Shown one piece after another: positions 42,062-50,386 of a stretch of DNA of 64,000 nucleotides. A program made the position numbers and the translations under genes. The DNA is from Novosphingobium sp. JCM 18896 (GTDB lineage Bacteria > Pseudomonadota > Alphaproteobacteria > Sphingomonadales > Sphingomonadaceae): contig NZ_JAPCZF010000005.1 in assembly GCF_025938095.1 (NCBI RefSeq), positions 310,001 to 374,000 on the forward strand. Reading direction: 5' to 3'. The notes beneath the pieces were generated by a model, which did not search any database, was not told where the DNA came from, and saw only the letters and a program-made list of their open reading frames with translations. Positions within the stretch are counted from its first letter, which is position 1. Every line of letters starts with the position of its first letter.

Positions 42062-43384
42062 CACGAAGGTCGCGCGGACGAGTTCGGCCGAGAGATTTTC
42101 GCGCACCGCCGCCCAGGGGCGATCGAGCAGGCACAGGTCGGCGGGTTCGCCCGGCACGATCCGGCGCCGGCGGGTGAGGTCGAGCGGATCGGCGAAGTAG
42201 AGCGTCAGCGCCTCTTCAGGTGTCAGGGCTTCGCCCGCGCCGATGACCTGGCCGTCGCGCGTCCGGCGCGAGACCGCCGCGGTCATCGCCTGCCAGGGAT
42301 CGGCGCTGACGAAAGGCGCGTCGCTGCCGCCGGCGAGGGGAATGCCGGCCTCGACCAGGCTGCGCAGGCGATAGAGATCGCCGTGATGCCGCGGCTCGAC
42401 GTCGGCGAGATAGCGATCGCCGCGCTCGGCGACGAAGTGCGGCTGGACGCAGACCGACAGCCCCAGCGCCGCCATCCGCGCGACCAGTTCGGGCGAGGCG
42501 ACCGAGGCGTGCTCGATGCGGTCGCCCGGCACGGCCCCGGCGGCTTCGATCGCGGCGAGCGCGAAGACCAGCTCGATCTCGGACACGCAATGGACCGCGA
42601 CGCCGCGCTGCTGGTCATGCGCGGCGGCGATGAAGGCCTGGGTCTCGTCGAAATCGGGGAACTGGGCTTCGTGGAGGTGGAGCTTGGCCGGGCCGCGTGT
42701 CCAGTTGCCCAGCGTTCCCGCGAGAAGCGCATGCTGGCGGAGCGATCCGGTCTCGCGCTGCCTTGCGAAGTGGCGCGCGATGACGGGATCGTTGCGCGGG
42801 CTCATGTCGGTCATGCCGGTGACGCCGAAGCCCGCGAGTTCGGCGGAGACCGCGGCAAAATCGGGCGGCGTGGAGGCGAGCGCGGTCTGGAGCCAGGCGT
42901 CCTCGTCGAACAGGTGGCCCTTGGCGCGGTCGAGCCCGGCGGGGGCTTCTGCGCTCGCGAGGACGGTTTCCAGTCCCAGCGAATTGAACAGCCACAGCCG
43001 CCCCGAGCGGTGCTGCAGGCGCAAGGGGCGATCGGCCACCAGCGTGTCGAGTTCGTGCCTGTCGGGCAGGCCCATCACGCTCTCGTGATAGCCGATCCCG
43101 CGGATCCAGCGGCTGCCGGGGCGCCGGAGTTGGGCCGTCAGCTCGCCGGCGTCGTTCACCTCGGGCGGGCCGCAGGGCACCGAGGCGGCGCGCACGGCCA
43201 GGCCGGCAAGGTGGATGTGGTGGTCGTGGAGTCCGGGCAGGAGCGCGCCACCCCGCGCGTCGATCACCGTTTCACCCGGGGTGGGCGCGAGACCGCCGAT
43301 TTCGGCGATCCGATCGTCGCTCAGGCGCAGGTCGGCCCTACCATGCCCCCAGACCTCGGCGTTGCGGATCAGCATGCGAGCCAT
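42029..43384 (-). CDS. Amidohydrolase family protein (YtcJ-like)
   Basis: A 451-residue metal-dependent hydrolase. The HxH motif is HDHHIH at 53-58, further ligands are in VHCVSE and RIEHAS, and the catalytic aspartate is in GGSDAPF. Terminal EPADLCLLD is typical of amidohydrolase 3 members, which open cyclic or N-acyl substrates. The start overlaps the stop of the CoA-transferase-like gene by 16 bases, so it is the last gene of the cluster. Its substrate is not clear from sequence. Confidence 0.87.
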   Translation of the reverse strand: MARMLIRNAEVWGHGRADLRLSDDRIAEIGGLAPTPGETVIDARGGALLPGLHDHHIHLAGLAVRAASVPCGPPEVNDAGELTAQLRRPGSRWIRGIGYHESVMGLPDRHELDTLVADRPLRLQHRSGRLWLFNSLGLETVLASAEAPAGLDRAKGHLFDEDAWLQTALASTPPDFAAVSAELAGFGVTGMTDMSPRNDPVIARHFARQRETGSLRQHALLAGTLGNWTRGPAKLHLHEAQFPDFDETQAFIAAAHDQQRGVAVHCVSEIELVFALAAIEAAGAVPGDRIEHASVASPELVARMAALGLSVCVQPHFVAERGDRYLADVEPRHHGDLYRLRSLVEAGIPLAGGSDAPFVSADPWQAMTAAVSRRTRDGQVIGAGEALTPEEALTLYFADPLDLTRRRRIVPGEPADLCLLDRPWAAVRENLSAELVRATFVSGDLVYQAPA

Positions 43385-44556
43385 GCCGCGGTATCGGCGC
43401 CGAGTTCGCGCACCTCCGCCGCCAACGCGCGGCGCGGAACCTTGGGGAAGGGCTGGCCGTTGGCTTCGGCCCAGCCGAGCAGTTCGGCGCGGAGCAAGGC
43501 CGGATCATAGGCGCGCTCCTCGGCTAGCGCGCGCGCGGTGATTGCGCTCATGGCCAGGCCGATGCGGCGCGCGGTGCCGCTGCGATAGGCGCGCCAGGCT
43601 TCGAGCGCGCCGGTGATCCCGGTCAGCGGATCGGCGATCGCGTCGCCGACGTAGCCGATCGTGCCGCTGGCGTCGGCGAGCGCGCGGGCGAGGCCGCCGG
43701 CGACCGCGCAGTCGTTGCCGATCCCGGTCCACATGGCGGCATCGCCGCTGGCGCCGTGGCCGGTGACGCTGAGCCAGACGAGCCCCGGCGTTTCCTTGAC
43801 CAGCGCCTCGGCGTCGATCCCGAGCTGTTTCAGGGCCCGCACCCGCGAGCTTTCGATGACGAAATCGGCGCGGCGGATCAGCCCGACCAGCGCGGCCTTG
43901 TCGGTATCGCTGGCCATGTCGATCATGACGCTGGCCTTGCCCTGGTTGATCAGGTCGAAGGTCGCGGGATCGTCGCGGCGGATCAGGTCGGGGCGGCTGC
44001 GGCTCTCGACCTTCACCACCTCGGCACCGGCGAGCCAGAACAGATGCCCGGCGAGCGGCCCGGCCCAGATCGCCGAGAGATCGACGACGAGCGGGACATG
44101 ACCCGGTTCGCGCTGCCGGTGCGGTCCCTCGACCAGCAGCTCCACCGGCGGCGAGGCTGGCGCTTCGTCGGCCGAAGCCACGGGCAGTCCGAGCAGCCGT
44201 CCGCGCATGACCAGGTCGGCGCAGTCGTGCTGCGCCACGGCCGCGGCGATGGCTTCGGGACTATGGACGTCGATGCCGTCGTCGAGGAACAGCGCGGGCA
44301 GCAGCTCGCGGTCCTCGGTGCGGATCAGTGTCAGTGCGAACCAGCCGCCGTCGCGCGTCGGCATCAGCCGACTGCCGCCGAGCCCCGCCGAGATGCGGCC
44401 GTTGATCGTATAGTCGCCGTTCGAGCCGCGCTCGCCGACGATCGTGTCGCCGGTCAGCGCGGCGATGCGGGGGGAGCCGGTCTCCTCGGCGAGGAGGCGC
44501 AGGTGACGGTCGGCCCAGCGGGCGAGGGGGATGGCGGGGCTACTCACGTTCGCCAC
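43369..44556 (-). CDS. CaiB/BaiF-type CoA transferase with rearranged domain order
   Basis: A 395-residue protein with class III CoA-transferase features in an unusual order. The usual N-terminal signature (VVDLSAIWAGPLAGHLFWLAGAEVVKVE, short parts quoted) begins only at residue 157, and the catalytic aspartate region GDAIADPLTG is at 304-313 with D305 the likely nucleophile. Residues 30-135 (GGSRLMPTRDGGWFALTLI, ..RGRLLGLPVAS) look like the small domain that normally follows. The chain thus looks circularly permuted. It starts with GTG and has no strong ribosome site. It sits with two standard CaiB genes and an acyl-CoA ligase. Confidence 0.78.
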   Translation of the reverse strand: MANVSSPAIPLARWADRHLRLLAEETGSPRIAALTGDTIVGERGSNGDYTINGRISAGLGGSRLMPTRDGGWFALTLIRTEDRELLPALFLDDGIDVHSPEAIAAAVAQHDCADLVMRGRLLGLPVASADEAPASPPVELLVEGPHRQREPGHVPLVVDLSAIWAGPLAGHLFWLAGAEVVKVESRSRPDLIRRDDPATFDLINQGKASVMIDMASDTDKAALVGLIRRADFVIESSRVRALKQLGIDAEALVKETPGLVWLSVTGHGASGDAAMWTGIGNDCAVAGGLARALADASGTIGYVGDAIADPLTGITGALEAWRAYRSGTARRIGLAMSAITARALAEERAYDPALLRAELLGWAEANGQPFPKVPRRALAAEVRELGADTAAWLAC

Positions 44557-44567
44557 TCATACCACAC

Positions 44568-44668
44568 CGTCGCCCCTGCGCAGGCAGGGGCCCAACCCAG
44601 CTCTCGTCCGAAAACGGAGGGCGCGTGGTGGAAAGGTCGGTTGGGCCCCTGCCTGCGCAGGGGCGACG
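44568..44668. repeat. Intergenic inverted repeat, family B copy 2
   Basis: Perfect 27-base arms (44568-44594 and 44642-44668), matching the element at 7890-7990. It begins only 12 bases upstream of the GTG of the permuted CoA-transferase gene, in the gap behind the acyl-CoA ligase. Confidence 0.8.
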
Positions 44669-44686
44669 GTAAAGTGACAGTGCGCC

Positions 44687-46180
44687 TCAGTCGGCAAGGA
44701 TCTTCTTGACCTCGCGGCGCAGCAGCTTGCCCATTTCGTTGTAGGGCAGCTCGGCGACGAAGGCGATCTTGTCGGGCACGCGGCTCGAGCGCAGGCGGCC
44801 GCGGATCAGCTCCTTGAGCTCGTCCTCGCCCGGTGCGCCATGGCCTTCGCGGACGACCACGGCGATGCCCACGGCCTCGCCCCATTCGACCGACGGCACC
44901 GCGCAGGCGCAGGCATCGGCGATCGCGGCATGGGTCAGCAGCACGTCTTCGATCTCGCCCGGCGACATGTTCTCGCCGCCGCGGACGATGACGTCGTCGG
45001 CGCGGCCCGAGAGGAAGATGTAGCCGTCCTCGTCGATGTAGCCGGCGTCGCGGGTCGGGAACCAGCCGCCTTCGACGAGCGCGCTCTTTTCCTTGTATTC
45101 GCCCGACACCTGGTCGCCGCGGACGTAGATCTCACCCGCTTCACCGGGGGGGAGAATATTGCCGTCCTCGTCGCGAATCACGATCTCGACCGTAGGCAGC
45201 GCCTGGCCCAGCGAGGTCAGGCGTGCGCGCACCTTGGGATCGTCCGAAGCGAGCGCCGCGCGGTGATCGTCGGGGCCGAGCAGGGCGATGGTCGAGCTGG
45301 TCTCGGTCAGGCCATAGGCATTGGTGAAGCCGGTGTTCGGGAACAGCGCCAGCGCCTTGCTGATCACCTCGAGCGGCATCTTGCCGCCGCCGTAGGAGAT
45401 CGCGCGCAGCGACGAGACGTCGGCGGGTGTCGTTTCCATCGCCGCGATGATGCGGCCCAGCATGGTGGGCACGACGAAGGCGTTGGTCGCCTTCTCGGCG
45501 TCGACCAGCTTGAGCCAGCCCTCCGGACTGAACGCGGGCAGCATGACGATGCGGCGGTTCGAATAGACCGAGGACATGATCGCCGAAATGCCGGCGATGT
45601 GGTACGGCGGCACCACCATGATCGCGGCGTCGTCTTCCTCGGCCGAGGCGAATTCGACCGTGCCGAGGATGTAGCCGAGCAGGTTCGAGTGGCGCAGGAT
45701 CGCCGCCTTCGGGGTGCCGGTCGTGCCGCTGGTGAACAGCTGCACAGCAATGCCTTCGCCCATGTCGTAGACGCGATCGTCGCCGGGCACGGTTTCCTGT
45801 GCCTTGAGCGTGAACTCCTCGCGGCTGAGCACGGTGTGACCCTGATCGCCGGCGATACGTGTCACGCGCTCCTCGTCGCCCACCACCAACGCCGGCGCGA
45901 TGCGGTCGAGCAGGGCGGCGAGATCGGCGTCGGCAAGGCGGTAGTTAAGCGGGCAATAGGGCACGCCGGCCAGCGCCGCGCCGAACAGCGCGATCACCGC
46001 GGCCTCGCTGCTTTCGTCGAGCAGGGCGACGTACTGCGCGCCGCTCTGTTCGATCAGCTCATAGGCGCCGCGTGCAGCGGCGAGCAGTTCGGCATAGGTC
46101 CAGCGTTTGCCGTCGCAGACGAGCCCGACGCGATCGGGTGCGGCCTCTGCGGCCATTTCGAGAAGCAGCGAGATGTTCAT
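44687..46180 (-). CDS. Acyl-CoA synthetase (AMP-dependent ligase)
   Basis: A 497-residue adenylate-forming ligase. FTSGTTGTPKAAI lies near 147-159, YGLTETSS and GRADDVIVRGGENMSP mark later core motifs, and the C-terminal PYNEMGKLLRREVKK carries the A10 lysine. It makes an acyl-CoA from a free acid. The ATG at 46180 gives a normal N-terminus; the open frame extends upstream without family similarity and with a weak ribosome site. Between two CoA-transferase blocks, it probably supplies the CoA donor or first thioester. Confidence 0.9.
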   Translation of the reverse strand: MNISLLLEMAAEAAPDRVGLVCDGKRWTYAELLAAARGAYELIEQSGAQYVALLDESSEAAVIALFGAALAGVPYCPLNYRLADADLAALLDRIAPALVVGDEERVTRIAGDQGHTVLSREEFTLKAQETVPGDDRVYDMGEGIAVQLFTSGTTGTPKAAILRHSNLLGYILGTVEFASAEEDDAAIMVVPPYHIAGISAIMSSVYSNRRIVMLPAFSPEGWLKLVDAEKATNAFVVPTMLGRIIAAMETTPADVSSLRAISYGGGKMPLEVISKALALFPNTGFTNAYGLTETSSTIALLGPDDHRAALASDDPKVRARLTSLGQALPTVEIVIRDEDGNILPPGEAGEIYVRGDQVSGEYKEKSALVEGGWFPTRDAGYIDEDGYIFLSGRADDVIVRGGENMSPGEIEDVLLTHAAIADACACAVPSVEWGEAVGIAVVVREGHGAPGEDELKELIRGRLRSSRVPDKIAFVAELPYNEMGKLLRREVKKILAD

Positions 46181-46212
46181 GCGACGGTATCTATCCCCGA
46201 GGTGTCTTAAGT

Positions 46213-46247
46213 CGATCAGTCCGAAGCGGCCGATCAGTCCGAAGCGG
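46213..46247. repeat. 18-base tandem duplication at a gene 3' end
   Basis: CGATCAGTCCGAAGCGG occurs at 46213-46229 and 46231-46247 (period 18). The second copy includes the last codons and stop of the small minus-strand gene at 46234, so the stop codon context is duplicated just downstream of it. Confidence 0.7.
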
Positions 46248-46524
46248 GAAGCGGCTTCGCATCCTTGATCACCAGCGCGACGCCGTCGACCGAGAGCGAA
46301 CCCTTGCCGGGCTTGACGCAGAGCAGCTCGTACTGGCCGTCGGCATCGACATAGCGCTTGCCCATCAGAGTGCCGGCCGAGAAGTCGGCGGCGAGCGGGG
46401 CGAGGTCGGCGGGCTTTTCTTCGGCCATCGGCGAGCCGCCGCATTCGATCGTGCCGCCACCGGTGCGGATGACCATGACTTCGGTATCGTCGGCGACGCT
46501 CTTCAAACGGGTTCCGGGCTTCAT
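46234..46524 (-). CDS. Small protein of unknown function
   Basis: A 96-residue protein that I do not recognise. It contains two similar-looking halves rich in glycine and beta-strand residues (MVIRTGGGTIECGGSPM and LLCVKPGKGSLSVDG), one cysteine in each, and no signal peptide. The ATG at 46524 follows AAGAGAG. It sits between the CaiB gene and the acyl-CoA ligase with short gaps on both sides, so it belongs to the same transcript. It could be a carrier, chaperone or small subunit for the CoA enzymes, which is a guess from position. Confidence 0.6.
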   Translation of the reverse strand: MKPGTRLKSVADDTEVMVIRTGGGTIECGGSPMAEEKPADLAPLAADFSAGTLMGKRYVDADGQYELLCVKPGKGSLSVDGVALVIKDAKPLPASD

Positions 46525-46568
46525 CTCTCTTGTCCTTCGCAGTCAGTATCTGGAATATAGTTTCGCGA

Positions 46569-47795
46569 TCAGGCGATCGCACCGGACGCCTTTAGGCGTT
46601 CGATCCGCTCCCAATCAAGGCCGAGCTCCAACAGTACCGTCTCAGTATGCTCGGAATGCTCGGGCGCGCGTGCGCTTTCGACTGGTGCGTGATCGAATTG
46701 CACGGGATTGCGCACCACGCGGACCGGGGGCGATCCGTCGATCGGGTCTATGGTGAAGAAGGCATCGTTGGCGATCGCCTGCGGATCTTCGCCGAGGTCG
46801 AGCAGGCTCTGCACCGCGGCCCACTGGCCTTTCATCGTCTGCAGATGCGCGCGCCAGTAGTCGAAATCGCGTGCGGCGAAGGCGGCGACGATCAGATCGT
46901 TGATCTCGGCGTGGTGCTCGGCCAGGCCGCGCGCATTGGCGAAGCGCGGGTCGTTCGCGGCTTCGGGCAGGCCCAGGTGTTCGAAGGTGTCTCGGATGTA
47001 GGGATCGGGCACCATGATGAACAGGCTGATGACGCGGCCGTCGCTGGTCTGGAAATGGCCCATGAACGGATTGACCGCGGCGCCGCCGACCTTGGGCAGA
47101 CCCACGCGCATCATCGAGCCGCCGTGGAGGTAGGGGGCGATGACCATGCCCGACATCCACATCGCGCTCGACAGCAGCGAGACATCGACCTCGGTGGCTT
47201 CGCCCGTGCGTTCGCGGTGCAATAGCGCTGCAGCGATGCCGCCGGCCAGGTTCATGCCGCTCAGCGAATCGCCCATGCCGCCTATGCCCATCTGCAGCGG
47301 CACGTCGAACTCCTGCGGGGTCATGGCGTGGGCGATGCCGCTGTGGATCCAGAACGCGGTCATGTCGTAGCCGCCGCGGTCGCGGTCGGGGCCCTTGTCG
47401 CCATAGCCGCTGCCGCGCGCATAGATGATGTTCGGATTGGCGGCGCGGATGTGCTCGAGATCGATGTTCAGCTTCTGCCGCGCGGCGGGCAGGTAGTTGG
47501 TCAGGAAGACGTCGGCTTTCTTGGCCAGTTCGTAGACCAGTTCCTGGCCCTCGGGCTTGGACACGTCGATCGCGATCGAGCGCTTGCCCCGGTTGGGGTG
47601 CTGGATCATCGGATTGGCCACCGCGTCGAAGGTCATGCCGCCGATCGAGCGCGCGCCGCGCTGGGCGTCGCCGCGGACCGGATGCTCGACCTTGATGACC
47701 TCGGCGCCCCAATCGGCCAGGACCGCGCCGGCCGCGGGCACGAAGACGAACTGGGCCACTTCGAGGACCCGAATTCCCTTCATCACCTGCGTCAT
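46569..47795 (-). CDS. CaiB/BaiF-type CoA transferase
   Basis: A 408-residue class III CoA transferase with the normal order: VLEVAQFVFVPAAGAVLADWG at the start (short part of the family signature), EVIKVEHPVRGD, NYLPAARQKLNID, and catalytic D176 in GMGDSLSG. It would move CoA between acyl-CoAs, or could racemise a methylacyl-CoA as some family members do. It is a close paralogue of the next gene upstream (47842-49071). The pair may form a heteromer or handle two substrates. Confidence 0.92.
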   Translation of the reverse strand: MTQVMKGIRVLEVAQFVFVPAAGAVLADWGAEVIKVEHPVRGDAQRGARSIGGMTFDAVANPMIQHPNRGKRSIAIDVSKPEGQELVYELAKKADVFLTNYLPAARQKLNIDLEHIRAANPNIIYARGSGYGDKGPDRDRGGYDMTAFWIHSGIAHAMTPQEFDVPLQMGIGGMGDSLSGMNLAGGIAAALLHRERTGEATEVDVSLLSSAMWMSGMVIAPYLHGGSMMRVGLPKVGGAAVNPFMGHFQTSDGRVISLFIMVPDPYIRDTFEHLGLPEAANDPRFANARGLAEHHAEINDLIVAAFAARDFDYWRAHLQTMKGQWAAVQSLLDLGEDPQAIANDAFFTIDPIDGSPPVRVVRNPVQFDHAPVESARAPEHSEHTETVLLELGLDWERIERLKASGAIA

Positions 47796-47841
47796 GGCGC
47801 GGCCCCTCCCGGCCTGGAAACGGTACTCTAGGCGAGGTGCC

Positions 47842-49071
47842 TCAGGCGATCGCGCCCTTGGCCTTCAGTTCCTCGATCTTGTCCCACTCGATGCCCATTT
47901 CCATGAGCACGATTTCGGTGTGCTCCGAGGCCTGGGGCGCGCGGGTGGTCTCGGTCGGCTCGCCGTTCCACTGGACCGGGCCGCGCACGAGGCGCATCGG
48001 CGCGCCGCCGTCGGCGCCCTCGACCTCGATGATCATGTCGTTGGCCACGGTCTGGTCGTCGGTGATCAGGTCGCGCATCGTCTGGATCGGCGCCCACTGG
48101 CCCTTCATCGTCTTGAGGTGCTCGCGCCAGTAGGCGAACGGCTTCTTCGAGAAGGCGTCGACGATGTAGCCGCTGGCGATCGCCGCGTTCTCGAACAGCG
48201 CGCGCGGCTCGGAGAAGCGCGGGTCGTCGGCCAGTTCGGCCAGGCCCAGGTGTTCGAACATGTCGCGGATCAGGCCGGTCGGGCTCAAGGTGCAGAGGTT
48301 GATCCAGCCGCCGTCCGAGGTGCGGAAGTTGCCCATGAACGGATTGACGCTGACGCCGCCCGACTTCGGCATCGAATTCGGGCTGTAGATGTCGGTCTCC
48401 ATGACCTGCGCCAGCAGCGCGCCCGAGGCCCACCAGGCGGTCGACAGCAGCGAGACGTCGAGCTCGGTCGCCTCGCCGGTCATCTGGCGGTGATAGAGCG
48501 CGGCCGAAATGCCGCCGGCGATGAACATGCCGCCGATCGAATCGCCGAAGGCGGGCATGCCCTGGCTCAGCGGGCCGTCGAGCTCTTCGGGGGTCATGGC
48601 GTGGGCGATGCCGCTGCGGTTCCAGAAGCAGGTGCCGTCGAAGCCGCCGACGTGGCGCTCGGGGCCCTTGTTGCCCAGTGCCGAGCCGCGGGCATAGATG
48701 ATGTTCGGATTGACCGCGCGGATGTGCTCGATGTCGAACTTGTTCTTCTGGCGGTGCTGGGGGAGGTAGTTGGTCAGGAACACGTCACACTGCTTGGCCA
48801 GTTCGTAGAGCAGTTCCTGGCCCTCGGTGGTCGACAGGTCGATGCCGACCGAACGCTTGCCGCGGTTGGGGTGCTCGATCAGCGTGTGGCGCAGCGGGTC
48901 CAGCTTGACGCCGCCCATGTTGAGGAAGCCGCGCTGCGTGTCGCCGCGGACCGGATGTTCGATCTTGATGACGTCGGCGCCCCAGTCGGCGAGAATCGCA
49001 CCGGCCGCGGGAGTGAAGGTGAACTGCGCCACCTCGAGAATGCGCACGCCCTGCATCACCTTGGTCGTCAT
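47842..49071 (-). CDS. CaiB/BaiF-type CoA transferase, tandem paralogue
   Basis: A 409-residue class III CoA transferase aligning along its whole length with the gene downstream (ILEVAQFTFTPAAGAILADWG, EVIK/DVIK motif, NYLPQHRQK, catalytic D177 in AFGDSIGG). It is the first gene of the minus-strand cluster running to 42029. Both paralogues keep the active-site aspartate, so both are probably active. Promoter expected in the 300-base gap upstream. Confidence 0.92.
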   Translation of the reverse strand: MTTKVMQGVRILEVAQFTFTPAAGAILADWGADVIKIEHPVRGDTQRGFLNMGGVKLDPLRHTLIEHPNRGKRSVGIDLSTTEGQELLYELAKQCDVFLTNYLPQHRQKNKFDIEHIRAVNPNIIYARGSALGNKGPERHVGGFDGTCFWNRSGIAHAMTPEELDGPLSQGMPAFGDSIGGMFIAGGISAALYHRQMTGEATELDVSLLSTAWWASGALLAQVMETDIYSPNSMPKSGGVSVNPFMGNFRTSDGGWINLCTLSPTGLIRDMFEHLGLAELADDPRFSEPRALFENAAIASGYIVDAFSKKPFAYWREHLKTMKGQWAPIQTMRDLITDDQTVANDMIIEVEGADGGAPMRLVRGPVQWNGEPTETTRAPQASEHTEIVLMEMGIEWDKIEELKAKGAIA

Positions 49072-49371
49072 CTGTCCTGTCCCTCTGTCTCTATTTGGGA
49101 AATCGGGCGGCTGTGCGCGCCCTGGAAAGCGCCGTCCTGCGCGGATTCGCGGCCGCGATCAACCGTCTGGCCATCGCACTGACGATTAAGGCTTGAAATC
49201 CGTTTGCTGCGCCGCGATATGCTGCACCGCAACATCTAATAAGCTTGCTTAGTTGTTTGCGAAAAATGCCACTGATGTTGCATTCTATGCAATTGACACA
49301 AAGCTTATACTAAACTAGGTTAGCGTTCAGAAGTTGATCCTCCCCCAACTCGTTTCATTCGGAGATTTCTC
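49072..49371. promoter_or_regulatory. Divergent promoter region with candidate sigma-70 promoter
   Basis: A 300-base gap, AT-rich from 49180 to 49330, between the CaiB cluster and the small exported protein. TTGACA (49293-49298) and TAGGTT (49316-49321), 17 bases apart, form a candidate promoter for the plus-strand gene. TAAGC-TT-GCTTA (49240-49251) is a perfect palindrome with HindIII-like core that may be an operator for either side. No gene is seen in it. Confidence 0.4.
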
Positions 49372-49695
49372 ATGACCAAGTTCGCAATCCCCGCCGCCGC
49401 TGCTGCCGCTCTCGCCATCCTCGCTGCTCCGGCCGCCGTGTTCGCCGCTGAGTCGTCGCAGTCGGTTCGCGCCGCCACCGACGCCGCTGCTGGCGCCGTT
49501 GCCGTCAACGCCGGCAAGATGCTCTACTCGAGCAACGGCCAGCGCGTCGCCGCGATCTACCGCGTCACCGCCGACGGCAACCCGCAGATCATCCTGAATG
49601 GCAAGCTGGTCACCGTCCCCGCCTCGACGCTCTCGGACGTCAACGGCAAGGTCACCACCTCGCTCACCAAGATCGAGCTCGGCCGCGCCAAGTAA
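49372..49695 (+). CDS. Small exported protein of unknown function
   Basis: A 107-residue protein with a clear signal peptide (AAAAAALAILAAPAAVFA, cleavage near residue 25). The mature part ends in a compact strand-rich segment, QRVAAIYRVTADGNPQIIL then GKLVTVPASTLS, which recalls PRC-barrel-like or short beta-barrel surfaces, though I cannot assign a family. Codon use and the strong terminator behind it suggest high expression. It likely resides in the periplasm. It stands alone between divergent and convergent neighbours. Confidence 0.75.
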   Translation: MTKFAIPAAAAAALAILAAPAAVFAAESSQSVRAATDAAAGAVAVNAGKMLYSSNGQRVAAIYRVTADGNPQIILNGKLVTVPASTLSDVNGKVTTSLTKIELGRAK

Positions 49696-49717
49696 GCGCC
49701 CGACGCAACTGATACGG

Positions 49718-49750
49718 AAAGGGCGGCGCCATGCGCCGCCCTTTTTGTTT
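49718..49750 (+). terminator. Strong terminator of small exported protein
   Basis: GGGCGGCGC (49721-49729) pairs with GCGCCGCCC (49733-49741) around a CAT loop, extended by AAA/TTT and followed by TTTTTGTTTG. It starts 22 bases after the stop. Confidence 0.9.
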
Positions 49751-49818
49751 GTGTGCAATGCGAAAGAAAAAGCCGCCCTGCTGCCGACGCGCAGGCGGTT
49801 TCCTTGTGTTTGGCGTGT

Positions 49819-50238
49819 TCAGCCCTTGAGGACGTTGGCGTAGAGCTTGTCGAGCGAGCTCTGGAGTCGCTCGAGCTCTTCGGTTTCCATGCCACGGAAC
49901 ATGCGCTCTTCGGCCTCGCGGGCGATCGTCGCCAGCTTGTCGAGCAGCGGGCCGGCGAGGTCGGTCAGATAGACCGCGCGCGCGCGGCGGTCGTCGTCGC
50001 GCTCGCGGCGTTCGAGCAGGCCATCGGCGCAGAGGCGATCGATCAGGCGGCCGGCAGAGGCTTCGGACATTTCGAGCGCTTCGGCGATCACGCGCTGGGT
50101 TGCGCCGGGATGGCGCGAGACCACGGCGATCATGGCCCATTGCGAGCGCGTGACGTGCAGGCCGACGACCTGGCGGTCGAAGTTGTTGCGGAGCAGGCGA
50201 GCGAGCACGGTGAAGCGAAGGCCGATGGCGCGCCGCAT
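49819..50238 (-). CDS. MarR-family transcriptional regulator
   Basis: A 139-residue winged-helix regulator. VTRSQWAMIAVVSRHPGAT, IAEALEMSEASAGRLIDRL (recognition helix) and RRERDDDRRARAVYLTDLA (wing) follow the MarR pattern. The ATG at 50238 begins MRRAIGLRF. It lies downstream of the thiolase on the same strand, with a strong hairpin and a perfect 17-base palindrome (50360) in the gap. The thiolase block and itself are plausible targets. Confidence 0.86.
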   Translation of the reverse strand: MRRAIGLRFTVLARLLRNNFDRQVVGLHVTRSQWAMIAVVSRHPGATQRVIAEALEMSEASAGRLIDRLCADGLLERRERDDDRRARAVYLTDLAGPLLDKLATIAREAEERMFRGMETEELERLQSSLDKLYANVLKG

Positions 50239-50289
50239 CTCGTGATCGTTATCTATCGTGGCCTCTATTGTCTTTCCCCGCAGTTAGCG

Positions 50290-50327
50290 CCGCGCCGATC
50301 CGGGGGAAACTACCCGGATCGGCGCGG
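50290..50327 (-). terminator. Long hairpin between thiolase and MarR genes
   Basis: A perfect 15-base stem (50290-50304 with 50313-50327) and eight-base loop in the gap downstream of the thiolase. No T run follows on the minus strand, so termination would depend on the stem or on Rho; it could also shape the MarR leader. Confidence 0.6.
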
Positions 50328-50359
50328 AAATGCACGGATTAATCAGGAATCGCGCGATG

Positions 50360-50376
50360 TGATACAGTGTGTATCA
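50360..50376. promoter_or_regulatory. Perfect 17-bp palindrome near MarR gene
   Basis: TGATACA-GTG-TGTATCA is perfectly symmetrical and AT-rich compared with its flanks. It lies 11 bases beyond the thiolase stop and 122 bases upstream of the MarR start. Size and symmetry fit a MarR or TetR dimer site. Confidence 0.5.
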
Positions 50377-50386
50377 AGCGTTCGCT

